64,000 nt of DNA from positions 1 to 64,000 of the forward strand of contig NZ_AUEY01000013.1 in the NCBI RefSeq assembly GCF_000426225.1. Reading direction: 5' to 3'. The DNA is from Desulforegula conservatrix Mb1Pa (GTDB taxonomy: Bacteria; Desulfobacterota; Desulfobacteria; Desulfobacterales; Desulforegulaceae). The position numbers and the translations under genes are program-made. This document shows, in pieces, positions 1 to 9,526 of this stretch. Positions within the stretch are counted from its first letter, which is position 1; each line of letters starts with the position of its first letter. The notes below the pieces were generated by a model, which saw nothing but the letters and a program-made list of their open reading frames with translations, was not told the origin of the DNA and ran no database searches.

Positions 1-2
1 CT

Positions 3-173
3 CCCGTTCGTAGAATGAGGCAGCTCCGCGATGAAGTCTTGTCATGCGGTATCCAACCCGCGTATATCAGGTTGATCAATCGTCGCTTAACCTGTTTCGC
101 CTCTGCCTATGCTCTGGGCATAATGTCCATTGCCACCACTAAAAAAGTGGATGGGAGATTATTATTCTCTTGA
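3..173 (+). CDS. C-terminal fragment of an unidentified reading frame (cut by window edge)
   Basis: Frame 3 is open from the window edge to a TGA at 171-173 and reads about 56 residues beginning PVRRMRQLRDEVLSCG and ending VDGRLLFS. The other five frames are closed by stops. The stretch uses CGT and CGC for several of its arginines, whereas neighbouring genes mostly use AGA and AGG, so it may be foreign. I recognise no family. It could also be a chance open stretch, because only 57 codons are visible and the upstream part lies outside the window. Confidence 0.3.
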   Translation, partial: PVRRMRQLRDEVLSCGIQPAYIRLINRRLTCFASAYALGIMSIATTKKVDGRLLFS

Positions 174-673
174 CTGGTGACAACCATATCAGGTCGGATT
201 AGGACGCCCTTTGTCCGTAATCCGACGTTAAGCCGAGTGCCTCCGGCGGGTCGCTTTTTGTAAAAAGCTCCGCAAAAACTTTACGGTTTTGTTAGTAGGC
301 AAAAAACCGATATTTTTAGATTTTCAAAAATATTAAGCCCATGAACTTTCAAGTGTTACTGAGAATTGAGCATAACCACAAAAACTTTTGGGTTTGTTGG
401 TGATTGGCCTTGTGCCCAGCTAACGCTCAATATTTCTCTGCCTTGCCTTACTTGAAAGCACAATGGCCAAATAAACTGAAAAGTTTTTGGGAAAGTTTTG
501 GAAAACACTTTTTACAAAAAGGGTTTTCCAAGAATAAAAATGTTAAGCTGAATAGTTAGAATTTTTTTTAAGAAGTGCGGGGAGTTTTTTTAAATCAGTT
601 CCCCACTGATTTTTAAAGATCGGGGCCTGAACAAAAAGTACAGTATTAGACAATATTCATAGTAACTTATAGA
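174..673. repeat. Intergenic composite repeat (modules B, A and C), no gene
   Basis: This 500 base gap holds no convincing gene. It carries a palindrome (module B) at 193-226, a GC-stem hairpin with a CAAAAACTTTA tail (module A) at about 246-290, and a long hairpin with GGAAAAC/GTTTTCC arms (module C) at 498-532. The order B, A, linker, C is repeated near 50670-51060, and the linker between A and C is also similar there. I take it as one copy of a dispersed composite repeat. Confidence 0.7.
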
Positions 674-1954
674 TCACAGCTCAAAAACAATCCTGCCATC
701 AACAATGGTCATGACAGCCCTGCCCTTCAGATCCCATCCGTTAAAAGGGGTATTCTTGCTCTTTCCTTGAAATTTCGAAGAATCAACTTTCCATTCGGCA
801 TCAGGATCAATAATTGCAATGTCTGCGTTATTTCCTGGCTTTAGGTGATTATCCTTTCCAAGAATTTCGGCCGGCCTTGTAGACATTAGCCTGACAAGGC
901 TTTCCATGCCGATTATACCGTCATGAACAAGCTTCATGCTGAGTCCAAGGGAGGTTTCAAGGCCACAGATGCCATTTGCGGCTTTGTCAAATTCAAGCTC
1001 TTTCTCAAGCACAGAATGCGGTGCGTGATCAGTGGCAATGATATCAAGCGTCCCGTCTTCAAGTCCCTTTATCACCGCAAGCCTGTCAGTCTCTGTTCTT
1101 AAAGGAGGATTCATCTTTGCATTTGTATCGTAATTGCCGACCGCCTCATCAGTGAGAGTAAAATAGTGAGGTGCTGTCTCTGCGGTTACCTTGATTCCCC
1201 TTTTCTTCCCTTCACGTATTGCATTTACAGACTCCCTTGCGCTGACATGGGCAATATGAACAGGAACACCCGTGAGATCTGAAAGCTCAATGTCCCTCAT
1301 GACCATTATACTCTCTGAAATATTGGGAATCCCGCGGAGCCCGAGCCTTGTGGATACAGAGCCTTCATTCATGCACCCGTTACAGGCAAGTTCATGATCC
1401 TCGCAATGAGCTATAGTGAGAAGCCCGAAACAGCTGGCATATTCCATGGCGTTCCTCATCAGTCTTCCACTTGATACAGGCATTCCGTCATCAGAAACCG
1501 CAATTGCTCCGGCTGTCTTTAATTCGGCATACTCAGCGAGTGAGTCTCCTTTAAGACCGAGGCTTATGGCAGCGACCGGATAAACCTTTGCAAGCCCGGC
1601 CTGCCTTGCTTTTTCAAGTATGAATGAAGTTATCTGGGCGTTGTCGTTTACAGGTTTTGTGTTCGGCATACAGCAAACAGCAGTAAAACCTCCTGCCACC
1701 GCTGCCTTAAGTCCAGTCTCAATGGTTTCCTTATATTCATGACCAGGTTCCCTCAAATGGACATGCATATCAATAAGGCCAGGAACAACGATCTTTCCGG
1801 CAGCATTAATGATTCTGTCAGGCGAAGAAGATTCCAGAGTGCCCTTGCCTTCTTCACAGACTTCAAATATGGATCCGTCCTTAATCCAGATATCCATTCT
1901 TGCATTTATATATCCAGGGTCAATCACATGACCGCCACTAATCTTCGTCAACAT
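674..1954 (-). CDS. pyrC: Dihydroorotase (class I, PyrC)
   Basis: A 426-residue amidohydrolase that closes carbamoyl-aspartate to dihydroorotate, step three of pyrimidine synthesis, in the cytoplasm. The metal-binding motif [10 protein letters not shown] sits at residues 62-71, followed by [11 protein letters not shown] near 90, HCEDH near 184 and ATDHAPH near 308, all typical of the bacterial class I enzyme of about 425 residues. It overlaps the end of pyrB by 17 bases on the same strand, which suggests translational coupling. It is the last gene of a minus-strand run that begins with the M23 peptidase. Nothing is unusual in length or active site. Confidence 0.96.
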   Translation of the reverse strand: MLTKISGGHVIDPGYINARMDIWIKDGSIFEVCEEGKGTLESSSPDRIINAAGKIVVPGLIDMHVHLREPGHEYKETIETGLKAAVAGGFTAVCCMPNTKPVNDNAQITSFILEKARQAGLAKVYPVAAISLGLKGDSLAEYAELKTAGAIAVSDDGMPVSSGRLMRNAMEYASCFGLLTIAHCEDHELACNGCMNEGSVSTRLGLRGIPNISESIMVMRDIELSDLTGVPVHIAHVSARESVNAIREGKKRGIKVTAETAPHYFTLTDEAVGNYDTNAKMNPPLRTETDRLAVIKGLEDGTLDIIATDHAPHSVLEKELEFDKAANGICGLETSLGLSMKLVHDGIIGMESLVRLMSTRPAEILGKDNHLKPGNNADIAIIDPDAEWKVDSSKFQGKSKNTPFNGWDLKGRAVMTIVDGRIVFEL

Positions 1955-2876
1955 TTTTCACCCCGCCTGAAAGTAAGAGGAAAAGAGCCATTCTGAGAGC
2001 AACCCCGTTTGAGACCTGCTCAAGAATTACAGATCTGCCGCAGTCAGCTATATCAGAAGAAATTTCAACCCCACGGTTCATAGGCCCCGGGTGCATAACA
2101 ATAGCGTCAGGAGCCGCTTTTTCAAGTCTTTTGGGATTGAGTCCGAACTCTCTGGCATATTCTCTTTCACTTGGAAAAAGAAAATCGCCCTGTCTTTCTT
2201 TCTGAATCCTCAGCATCATGACAACATCTGCGCCTTTAACTGCTTCGTCAGTCGAATAGGCGACCCTTGCGCCCATGGATTCTATGCCAATTGGAATCAT
2301 CGTGGGAGGCCCTGCAACAACTACTTCAGAACCCATTTTAGTAAATCCCTCTATATTTGACCTTGCGACTCTGCTATGGGCTATATCGCCTATAACAGCA
2401 ATTTTAAGGCCATCAAGCCGGCCTTTTTTCTGACGGACACTCATCATATCAAGGAGAGCCTGGGTAGGATGGGCATGCATGCCGTCTCCTCCGTTAATCA
2501 CAGAAGCCTTAAGATGCTTTGCTATAAAATGCGGAGCGCCTGAAGAAGAATGCCTGATAACAATAATATCAGGATTCATTGCCTCAAGAGTCTTCGCCGT
2601 ATCCAGAAGAGTTTCACCCTTTACCATACTGCTTGAGCTTGCTGCCATTGAAATACTGTCTGCGCTAAGCCTCTTTGCAGCAATATCAAATGAAAGCTTT
2701 GTTCTGGTGCTTGGTTCATGAAAAAAAAGAACTATGGTCTTGCCTTTGAGTGGCGGAACTTTTTTTACCGGCCGCTGGTTTATTTCTTTCATCCTTTCAG
2801 CCGTATCGAGAATAAGATTTATCTCGTCCATGCTGAGTGATGAAATATCCAATATATCTTTTCCTGAAAGCTGCAT
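1938..2876 (-). CDS. pyrB: Aspartate carbamoyltransferase catalytic subunit
   Basis: Transfers the carbamoyl group from carbamoyl phosphate to aspartate, the committed step of pyrimidine synthesis. The carbamoyl phosphate motif [12 protein letters not shown] is at residues 52-63, with [10 protein letters not shown] further on and MHPGPMNRG near the end. I place the start at the ATG at 2876 (312 residues) because it is preceded by AGGGGGATC and matches where PyrB proteins normally begin. An upstream in-frame ATG at 2933 would add 19 residues and has no good ribosome-binding site. No regulatory pyrI gene follows; pyrC overlaps the 3' end. Confidence 0.95.
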   Translation of the reverse strand: MQLSGKDILDISSLSMDEINLILDTAERMKEINQRPVKKVPPLKGKTIVLFFHEPSTRTKLSFDIAAKRLSADSISMAASSSSMVKGETLLDTAKTLEAMNPDIIVIRHSSSGAPHFIAKHLKASVINGGDGMHAHPTQALLDMMSVRQKKGRLDGLKIAVIGDIAHSRVARSNIEGFTKMGSEVVVAGPPTMIPIGIESMGARVAYSTDEAVKGADVVMMLRIQKERQGDFLFPSEREYAREFGLNPKRLEKAAPDAIVMHPGPMNRGVEISSDIADCGRSVILEQVSNGVALRMALFLLLSGGVKNVDED

Positions 2877-3066
2877 GATCCCCCTGTGGTTAACGCTGCC
2901 GTCATTAGTAAGGTTATCTCGCAAAAAATCCATCAGCAGGTCATAAATTCGATTAACCCCTGTCTTTTACATCCAGGATATCCCGAAACTTATTTTTTGC
3001 GGATGGATCTTTAATTTTTGTAACTGAAAAATTTCAAAAAATCAGTAAATCATATCTTGCAATAAA

Positions 3067-3765
3067 TCAACTGACCAGCTTGCCGATTCTGTTAAATCTT
3101 ACCCCAAAGTTTTCACTGTCCCATGACCAGTAAATAATGAATGCCTTGCCTTTAACTTCCTTGAGATTCACAAAGCCCCAGAATCTGCTGTCATGGCTGT
3201 TATCCCTGTTGTCCCCCATGACAAAAACGCTATCAGCAGGAACCTTGATGGGGCCGAAATTATCTTTGATCATTCTTGGATCAACATTGACTTCTCTGTT
3301 CAGCTGGATCTGATTGAGCCACCACTTTTCAAAAGCACTCGGAGGAATAGCTCCTGGCTTTGGCGAATCATCATCGAAGCGGGTAAATGTTTTTTCACCT
3401 TCCCACTGGCCATTGATATAAATAAGCCTGTCTTTAATCTCTATCGTATCTCCTGCCACTGCCACAACCCTTTTGATGAAATCCTTGGAAGGGTCTACAG
3501 GGTAGCTGAACACGATAATGTCGTCCTTTTTAGGATCAGAAAGAGGTAATATCGTTTTCCCTGTAAAAGGTATTTTTACACCATAGATGAATTTGCTTAC
3601 CAGGATATGGTCTCCGATCAGGAGGGTGTTTAGCATCGACCCCGATGGGATCTTAAAGGCCTGAACAATGAATGTTCTTATGAAGAGTGCAAGTACAAGT
3701 GCTATTACAACAGCCTCGATGTTTTCCTGCAAGCGGCTTTTAATTTTTTTCTTCGAGGTTTCCAA
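3067..3765 (-). CDS. lepB: Signal peptidase I
   Basis: Membrane-bound serine protease that removes signal peptides from exported proteins. One transmembrane segment lies at about residues 15-36. The catalytic serine is S43 in PSGSM and the general-base lysine is K98 in IKRVVAVAGD, and the late conserved box GDNRDNSHDSRFWG is present. The 232-residue length is usual for S26 enzymes with one membrane anchor. The start is a TTG with AAAGGAG seven bases upstream. It lies 30 bases after the homocysteine biosynthesis gene and is probably co-transcribed with it. Confidence 0.95.
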   Translation of the reverse strand: METSKKKIKSRLQENIEAVVIALVLALFIRTFIVQAFKIPSGSMLNTLLIGDHILVSKFIYGVKIPFTGKTILPLSDPKKDDIIVFSYPVDPSKDFIKRVVAVAGDTIEIKDRLIYINGQWEGEKTFTRFDDDSPKPGAIPPSAFEKWWLNQIQLNREVNVDPRMIKDNFGPIKVPADSVFVMGDNRDNSHDSRFWGFVNLKEVKGKAFIIYWSWDSENFGVRFNRIGKLVS

Positions 3766-3795
3766 AAGGAAACTCCTTTCTGTGTTTTTTGTTCT

Positions 3796-4962
3796 TTATA
3801 CAGGCAGAGTAAACTGGGGTTCGCCCAGCAAAAATCTGCCACCCTTTATCCAGTCCTTCAAGATGACTGATATCTCCTTTGCCTTGGAATAGCTAGAAAG
3901 AGGTACAGTCGGAATCTCCTTTCCATCAACAATTATAGATCCGCTTTTAAGCTGGGAGTAGCTTACCTGGGCGAGACTCCTTGCCTTTCCTGTAGGATAA
4001 TCCTCACCATAATCCACAACCTGGGTGAAAATATCATCGTCAGAAACACCGGCATACATAGCGATCTCCTCATTAAGCAAAGGAATTGGAACCCCGATGC
4101 CAACAAAGAGAGAAGTGCCGTATCCTCTTAGGCTTGCGCCTTTAAGCCATTTATCTGACATCTGCTTCATATCGCCCATTACCCATAACGTACCGGCAGG
4201 CGAAACAGGCATTCCTATTTCAGTTCTCTGAACTGAAGGACGATGCTGGGTGCCGCTCCATGTAACATATCCGATGCCACCACCCAGAAAAATCCTGGTT
4301 CCGAGACCTATTGTCATATAATAAGGATCATTGAATAAAGGACTGAGCTGGCCGGCGGAACAATAGGATGCGTTCCCCATCTTGGGCTTTAAAGTTCCCA
4401 TATAGGTGTATACAGTCTTGTTAGAGACGTTCACAGCACAGTTGTAATTCTGGTATGCGTTCCTGGGATTGCAAAGAGTCGCCTGGGGAATTTCCTCAAG
4501 CGTAACCTCTTTTTCTATCTCACGTTTGGGATAGCAGTCTGTTCCATATCCGGTTGCCCTGATGCGCACCTTGCGGCCGGCAACAAGATCTTCAATGACA
4601 TGACCACCGCCGTAATTAAAGAGACCTGGCCGTACCTTATTAAGAGGATCATCCACAGATGGTTCGGTAGCACCAATATAGCAGTCAACTGCAGCAAGGC
4701 CTCCATATGCAGGCACATTATTTATCCAGACCTGGGAAGCTTTTATCCCTGGCTGGGAATGGCCAAAATTAATAAAAGCGCCTGAAGAACACATTGGAGC
4801 GAAGGTTCCTGTGGTAACAACATCCACCTCCCTAGCGGCCTGTTCCGGCCCTTTCTCCTTCACGATCCCGATTATTTCCTCGGCAGTTACAACCACGGCC
4901 TTTCCGGATCTGATTTTTTCATTTATTTCCTGAAAGGTTTTATTTACCTTATATTTACTCAT
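3796..4962 (-). CDS. Homocysteine biosynthesis protein (DUF39/HcyBio family)
   Basis: A 388-residue DUF39 protein. The family is known from methanogens and sulfate reducers as the sulfur-inserting enzyme that makes homocysteine from aspartate semialdehyde with reduced sulfur, replacing the acetyl- or succinyl-homoserine routes. Several conserved cysteines are visible, including those in APMCSSGAF, GTDCYPKRE, TLCNPRNAYQNYNC and ASYCSAG, and the glycine-rich GLGTRIFLGGGIGYV is typical. No CBS pair or ferredoxin-like NIL partner is fused or adjacent. The neighbours are lepB and an M23 peptidase, so context says little. lysC elsewhere in the window would feed the same aspartate semialdehyde pool. 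Confidence 0.88.
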   Translation of the reverse strand: MSKYKVNKTFQEINEKIRSGKAVVVTAEEIIGIVKEKGPEQAAREVDVVTTGTFAPMCSSGAFINFGHSQPGIKASQVWINNVPAYGGLAAVDCYIGATEPSVDDPLNKVRPGLFNYGGGHVIEDLVAGRKVRIRATGYGTDCYPKREIEKEVTLEEIPQATLCNPRNAYQNYNCAVNVSNKTVYTYMGTLKPKMGNASYCSAGQLSPLFNDPYYMTIGLGTRIFLGGGIGYVTWSGTQHRPSVQRTEIGMPVSPAGTLWVMGDMKQMSDKWLKGASLRGYGTSLFVGIGVPIPLLNEEIAMYAGVSDDDIFTQVVDYGEDYPTGKARSLAQVSYSQLKSGSIIVDGKEIPTVPLSSYSKAKEISVILKDWIKGGRFLLGEPQFTLPV

Positions 4963-4994
4963 ATTTTCCGATTTTCCCTGAATTATTTTAAAAC

Positions 4995-6380
4995 CTATTT
5001 GATAAGACCTCGGGCCTCATCAATTTTAAGTTTCACATTATCCTGAATCCAGTGAGGATCCCACCACTCAATCGGGTTTACAAACATATCCTGGACAATC
5101 ATCGAAAAATGCAGATGATCTCCCTGCACTAGTCCTGTTTCCCCAGTAAGACCTATTCCCTGCCCTTTTTCCACGCTCTGGCCGACCTGAACGTCAATCT
5201 GGCTCAGATGGGAATAAAGGCTTAAAATTCCAAACCCGTGGTCAATTACTACGCTGTTGCCGTAAATACCAATATTTTCTGTTAAAACAACTTTTCCATT
5301 ATTGGCTGCCGGAACCTTTGATTTTGCAAGAGACGCTAGATCAGCGCCTAAATGGAACTGCCTGTCAACATTATTACCATTATAAGTATATATTCTCTCA
5401 TCAGCGAAACCAGCACGTGGAGCAGCATCAGGCAGCCTCATGAAAGGGCCTTTCCAAAGCATTGAACTCTCTGAATTCTGACCAGATGCAAAAATCTGCG
5501 CAGCATTTTTTGCTCTTAAATCTCTGTTTATAACCAGAAACTTGTCCAGCAGAGTTTTACCCTCCACAGGGAACTCAGAAAGCCTGGTTTCAAAAAAACG
5601 ATCAGTTAAAACAAGAGTATCAACTTTGAAAACCTTCTTTTTAAAAATAACCCGGAAAGCTGATTTCCCCTTATTCCCAGCCTGGTCAAATGCTTCTGCA
5701 TTAATTTCTCCCAAAGGCACAGGTTCATGGCTGGCAGCAAAAAAGCAGATATGAACATCTTGTCTGCCATCAAAATAACCTGGATATCCTTTAAAAAAAC
5801 GACCTCCAATATTTACGCCTGTTTTACTGCATGGCTCACTGGTCTTGTATACAACAAAACCGGTTCCTCCCTGATTCAGATAAATCTGTGTATTGAGTAC
5901 CGTGACCACAGGGGGTTTTGTATCAATAAGAACATTTTTTTCATACTCGACTTTATTGCCGTGGAACCAGCCATTCCATGAGCAGTCCCAACCTGTTACC
6001 CTCAGAACAGCAGCACCATCCTGGATATTTAGATCTTTAAGCTGTATTTTTATCTCGAAACTGTCTGAATTGACTCCGCTGTTTGACCAGAAAGCGCCAT
6101 TTGAATAATCCTTTTCAAGAAGCACCATTTCCTTGCCATCTTTGATAAGGACAGCTTTAAGCTTTCTCAGCCCGCTCTTTTCATCGGATATTGTTCCCTT
6201 CACTCCCTGATCCGAACCAATAGAATCCGAGGCCATAGTTAATTCAAGTACAGGTTTTTCCCATTCAAATCTGATAAACAGCCCGACAAAAATGGCCGCG
6301 ACCAGCAAAAAAAATAAAAACCCCAACAAAGTGCCGATTTTGCTTCTTTTTCTATTGAGCTGCAACTTCGTAAACTCCAA
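4995..6380 (-). CDS. M23-family metallopeptidase with N-terminal membrane anchor
   Basis: A 461-residue envelope protein. A single transmembrane segment lies near residues 17-38, followed by a large Ig-like extracytoplasmic region and a C-terminal LytM/M23 domain. The zinc ligands are visible in FHLGADLAS and in DHLHFSM, and GNSVVIDHGFGILSLYSHL is the core strand. Such proteins cleave peptidoglycan cross-bridges. The start is uncertain: TTG at 6380 has a poorly placed ribosome-binding site, while a second TTG five codons on (6365) has GGAG nine bases upstream. It heads the minus-strand run to pyrC, 32 bases before the DUF39 gene. Confidence 0.88.
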   Translation of the reverse strand: MEFTKLQLNRKRSKIGTLLGFLFFLLVAAIFVGLFIRFEWEKPVLELTMASDSIGSDQGVKGTISDEKSGLRKLKAVLIKDGKEMVLLEKDYSNGAFWSNSGVNSDSFEIKIQLKDLNIQDGAAVLRVTGWDCSWNGWFHGNKVEYEKNVLIDTKPPVVTVLNTQIYLNQGGTGFVVYKTSEPCSKTGVNIGGRFFKGYPGYFDGRQDVHICFFAASHEPVPLGEINAEAFDQAGNKGKSAFRVIFKKKVFKVDTLVLTDRFFETRLSEFPVEGKTLLDKFLVINRDLRAKNAAQIFASGQNSESSMLWKGPFMRLPDAAPRAGFADERIYTYNGNNVDRQFHLGADLASLAKSKVPAANNGKVVLTENIGIYGNSVVIDHGFGILSLYSHLSQIDVQVGQSVEKGQGIGLTGETGLVQGDHLHFSMIVQDMFVNPIEWWDPHWIQDNVKLKIDEARGLIK

Positions 6381-6815
6381 TTCCTATTTAATTATGTTTT
6401 TTGCCAAACCATGTTATTAACAACTTAGATCATGGCAGGCAAGCCGTTTTTCACAGCTTGACTTTTAAACAGACGCGGGTTAGCTTTGCTGGCTTGGGGT
6501 AAGGGTTGTTAAAACTCTTAAAGAGGATGGTAAAGAAATAAGGGTCTGCCCAATTTATTGATAAAGATCAGCATGGCAGACGGATTTTCATGAAAACTAA
6601 TTAATTTATGATGGGCCTGCAAAAAGGCAAATAAAAGCGTCAGCGTCATTACGAACCTGATCCGGCATCTTTGTATTTTTAAATACTTCTGAATTCCGGC
6701 CTGCGCCGTGATGAGGAAAATCGACTTTTTGCGACCTTGTCGGGTATAATTCGAAATAGTCTAAATAATTCGGATTCTCTAAAACATATTTTCCATAATA
6801 ATACGGTGCAGCAAT
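6381..6815. repeat. Intergenic region with MITE-like repeat D, copy 1
   Basis: No gene is seen in this 435 base divergent gap between the peptidase and kdsA. A copy of the dispersed palindromic element D lies at about 6620-6742: GTCATTACGAACCTGATCCGGCATC on its left side is read in 20-base-or-shorter blocks GTCATTACG and CCGGCATCTTTGTAT, with ATTCCGGCCTGCGCC and GACTTTTTGCGACCTTGTC on its right. A TATAAT hexamer at 6745-6750, just outside the element, could serve kdsA, but no good -35 box is spaced to it. Confidence 0.65.
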
Positions 6816-7640
6816 ATGAACAACAAAGTAACAATTTGTGAAGGTACTGAAATAGGCAGCGGCCTCCCCTTATGCATTATAGCAGGCCCATGTGTAATCG
6901 AGGAATATTCGATTACACTGAAAATAGCAAAAACACTCAAGGACATTACCACCAGACTCGGACTACCTTTTATATTCAAGGCGTCATACGACAAAGCCAA
7001 CAGAACCTCCATTTCATCCTTCAGGGGCCCGGGTATAGACGAAGGCCTCGAAATTCTAAACAGCATCAAAAAAGAAGTGGGGGTTCCTGTAACTTCTGAT
7101 ATCCATTTGATGGAAGAAGCAGAAAAAGCGTCAAAAGTACTTGATCTTATTCAAATCCCTGCTTTTTTGTGCAGGCAGACCGACTTCATACTCGCAGCAG
7201 CCAGAACAGGTAAACCTGTCAACATAAAAAAAGGGCAGTTCCTTGCACCATGGGATATGGCCAATGTGATCAAAAAAGCTGAATCAACGGGCAACAAAAA
7301 TCTTCTAATAACAGAAAGAGGAGCGTCCTTCGGCTATAACAACCTGGTTTCTGATATGAGATCAATACCAATAATGCAGAAAACAGGATGCCCTGTTGTT
7401 TTTGACGCCACACACAGCGTACAGCTGCCAGGTGGTCAGGGAGACAGCTCCGGAGGAAACAGAGAATTTGCGCCTGTGCTTGCAAGGGCAGCGGTTGCAG
7501 CAGGAGCCGACGCTGTATTCATGGAAATCCATCCCGATCCTGACAAGGCTTTATGCGATGGCCCAAATTCCCTGAGACTCGATGATGCTGAAAAGATAAT
7601 AGCCCAGCTTGCAATGATCCGTGACATTGTAATCAAATAG
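6816..7640 (+). CDS. kdsA: 3-deoxy-8-phosphooctulonate (Kdo-8-P) synthase
   Basis: Condenses arabinose 5-phosphate with phosphoenolpyruvate to Kdo-8-phosphate for the LPS inner core. The 274-residue length is usual. Visible motifs are IAGPCVIE near residue 22, [12 protein letters not shown] near 54, [17 protein letters not shown] near 166 and [14 protein letters not shown] near 192. It opens a plus-strand run in which kdsC follows after 12 bases and the lptCAB export genes come next, so synthesis of Kdo and LPS transport are grouped. The ribosome-binding site is weak. Confidence 0.96.
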   Translation: MNNKVTICEGTEIGSGLPLCIIAGPCVIEEYSITLKIAKTLKDITTRLGLPFIFKASYDKANRTSISSFRGPGIDEGLEILNSIKKEVGVPVTSDIHLMEEAEKASKVLDLIQIPAFLCRQTDFILAAARTGKPVNIKKGQFLAPWDMANVIKKAESTGNKNLLITERGASFGYNNLVSDMRSIPIMQKTGCPVVFDATHSVQLPGGQGDSSGGNREFAPVLARAAVAAGADAVFMEIHPDPDKALCDGPNSLRLDDAEKIIAQLAMIRDIVIK

Positions 7641-7652
7641 GACAGCCTCAAT

Positions 7653-8168
7653 ATGAATGACGCCATTTTTAAAAAGATAAAAATGCTTCTGCTGGACGTG
7701 GACGGAGTGCTAACCGAGGGAGAAATAATCTATGGAAGCGATACTGAAATAAAAAAATTCAGTGTCAGGGACGGTCTTGGGATAAGGCTTCTGATGACCT
7801 CAGGCGTAATGGTCGGTATAGTAACTGCAAGAAAATCAGAAGCTCTCATTAAAAGATGCAAGGATCTCGGAATCGAAACCATATTCGATGGTGTCTCAGA
7901 CAAAGGCAAGATTCTTGAAAGAATATGCAAGGATACTGGATTTGCAGCCGAAGAGATTGCATTTATAGGGGATGATCTTCCGGACATCCCTCTTTTAAAA
8001 AGAGTGGGAATACCCCTGACTGTTGCTGATTCAGTAGATGAGGTAAAAAAGATTGCTGCTTTTGCAAGTAGTAAAAACGGCGGCAAAGGCGCTGTCAGAG
8101 AAATTTGTGAAGCAATCCTTAAGTCCCAGGGGCTTTGGGAAGCTGCCACAGAAAAGTTCTTTAAATAA
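7653..8168 (+). CDS. kdsC: Kdo-8-phosphate phosphatase (HAD superfamily)
   Basis: Removes phosphate from the KdsA product to give free Kdo. It is a cap-less HAD phosphatase of 171 residues. The nucleophile motif LLLDVDGVLTEG is at about residues 12-23, the threonine motif is GIVTARKS and the acidic motif is FIGDDLPD. It begins 12 bases after kdsA with AGGA nine bases upstream of its ATG. kdsB and waaA are not in the window. Confidence 0.95.
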   Translation: MNDAIFKKIKMLLLDVDGVLTEGEIIYGSDTEIKKFSVRDGLGIRLLMTSGVMVGIVTARKSEALIKRCKDLGIETIFDGVSDKGKILERICKDTGFAAEEIAFIGDDLPDIPLLKRVGIPLTVADSVDEVKKIAAFASSKNGGKGAVREICEAILKSQGLWEAATEKFFK

Positions 8169-8222
8169 AGCCTATTCAGATGGTGAATATAATAAATCTG
8201 ACTAAAAACAGGCGTGATATTT

Positions 8223-8374
8223 GACAAAGTCGCAAAAAGTCCGATTACCGTCATTCCGGCGGGGCCTGTCCCTGTGAAAATCGGGAGCCGGAATCCAGAA
8301 CTATTTGTAATTACTGGATGCCGTATCAAGTCCGGCGTGACGACACCGCCCATTTTTGACTTTTTGAGAGACCA
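8223..8374 (+). repeat. MITE-like repeat D, copy 2
   Basis: Copy of the dispersed palindrome between kdsC and lptC. Ends read CGCAAAAAGTCC on the left and TTTTTGACTTTTTGAGAG on the right, inverted to each other, with GTCATTCCGGCG and AAGTCCGGCGTGACG as inner inverted arms. This copy is longer than the others because of about 20 extra bases (GGGCCTGTCCCTGTGAAAAT) inside the left arm. Confidence 0.75.
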
Positions 8375-8396
8375 TCATATTTAATATAGCGTAATT

Positions 8397-8981
8397 ATGA
8401 CAATAGGCATGGATAACAGGACAATCAGAAGAATACTGGCTATAGCGGCATTAATTGTGCTTGCCGCAGTCATCATGTCCTTTGTTTTTTCACGTTTTAA
8501 AACGCCTGCAAAAAAACCGGACTCGTCAAACATCAATCCTGAAGCAACTCTTTCCGCATCTAGTATAAAGCATGAATCGATCAAGGACGGAATTAAGCAG
8601 TGGGGCCTTCAGGCAGACCGGGTTGATTATTTCGAAGCAGGCAAAATAGCCGTATTCACCGGAGCAAAGGCATCTTTTTTTAATAAAGACGGGAAAGAAG
8701 CAGGGCTGTCAGCTCAAAAATGCAGAATAAGTGCTGAAACCGGCGCAATCGAAGCAGAGGGTGATGTCTCCCTTACATATTTTGACCATACAATAACAAC
8801 TGCCAAGTTGAATTATGAAAGCAAACAGCATATAATAGAATCCAAAGAAAAGGTCAAAGTAACAGGATCGAGACTGAATATGACGGCTGACGGGTTCAGC
8901 CTGGATCTGAACGGAAGCGAAATCATATGCTCCGGACATGTAAAAGGGATTATTAATGACCTTTATTTCAAACAACCATAA
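8397..8981 (+). CDS. lptC: LPS export ABC transporter periplasmic protein LptC
   Basis: A 194-residue bitopic protein with one membrane helix at about residues 11-31 and a periplasmic OstA-like beta-jellyroll. LptC links the LptBFG transporter to the periplasmic LptA bridge. The repeated beta-strand pattern and the segment GAIEAEGDVSLTY fit the family. It overlaps lptA by 26 bases and sits in the standard kdsC-lptC-lptA-lptB order. An ATG four codons downstream (8409) is a possible alternative start. Confidence 0.9.
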   Translation: MTIGMDNRTIRRILAIAALIVLAAVIMSFVFSRFKTPAKKPDSSNINPEATLSASSIKHESIKDGIKQWGLQADRVDYFEAGKIAVFTGAKASFFNKDGKEAGLSAQKCRISAETGAIEAEGDVSLTYFDHTITTAKLNYESKQHIIESKEKVKVTGSRLNMTADGFSLDLNGSEIICSGHVKGIINDLYFKQP

Positions 8982-9522
8982 AACCGGAATCATTATAACT
9001 TTAGCAACTATCATATTTCTGGCCTGTCAGGGCGATGCATCATCACAGCAGAAACTGCCGGAATCCAAACCAGGCGTTCCAATCTCCTTCTCTGCAGACA
9101 AAGTGACGACCAACCTCAACCAGAAAATTGTAAATCTTATAGGAAAAGCCGTTATTTTCCAGGAAGACAAACAGATCAGCGCAGACCAGATTGAAATAGA
9201 TTTCTCAGGCTCAAAACCTGATACAAAACAGGGCGAATCTAAAAAAGAACCAACCGAAACCCAGCAGATTAAAAAAGTAACGGCCACTGGCAATGTAAAC
9301 ATAAGCATGGGAAAACGTCTGGCCATAACTGAAAAGGCAGTTTTTACAGCCGATGACAAGAAAATAATTCTTACTGGCAAGGACTCGACAGTAACTGGGC
9401 CAGAAGGAAAATTAACCTGCAATAAAATAGTTATTGACCAGAACACATCTATTTCGGAATGTATAGGCAGCGGCAAATCAAGGGCTTCGGGGCTTATTTT
9501 TTCTGACAAAAGCGGGTTTTGA
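8956..9522 (+). CDS. lptA: LPS transport periplasmic protein LptA
   Basis: A 188-residue protein with an N-terminal signal segment (hydrophobic residues about 11-24, TGIIITLATIIFLACQG) and an OstA/LptA domain from about residue 40 (PISFSADKVTTNLNQ). It forms the periplasmic bridge that carries LPS from LptC to the outer-membrane LptDE complex. The cysteine in FLACQGD could act as a lipobox, which would be unusual for LptA. The start ATG has AAGGG upstream and lies inside lptC; lptB begins four bases after the stop. Confidence 0.9.
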   Translation: MTFISNNHKTGIIITLATIIFLACQGDASSQQKLPESKPGVPISFSADKVTTNLNQKIVNLIGKAVIFQEDKQISADQIEIDFSGSKPDTKQGESKKEPTETQQIKKVTATGNVNISMGKRLAITEKAVFTADDKKIILTGKDSTVTGPEGKLTCNKIVIDQNTSISECIGSGKSRASGLIFSDKSGF

Positions 9523-9526
9523 TAAA

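Noticed and set aside
1739-1996. 85-codon plus-strand frame over the pyrC/pyrB junction
   Set aside because: Antisense shadow of two well-supported genes.
6721-6815. Full sigma-70 promoter for kdsA
   Set aside because: A TATAAT is present at 6745-6750, but no acceptable -35 box lies 16 to 18 bases upstream.
7730-8353. 207-codon minus-strand frame across kdsC and repeat D
   Set aside because: Antisense to a clear kdsC gene and extended only because the repeat is open; no family features.
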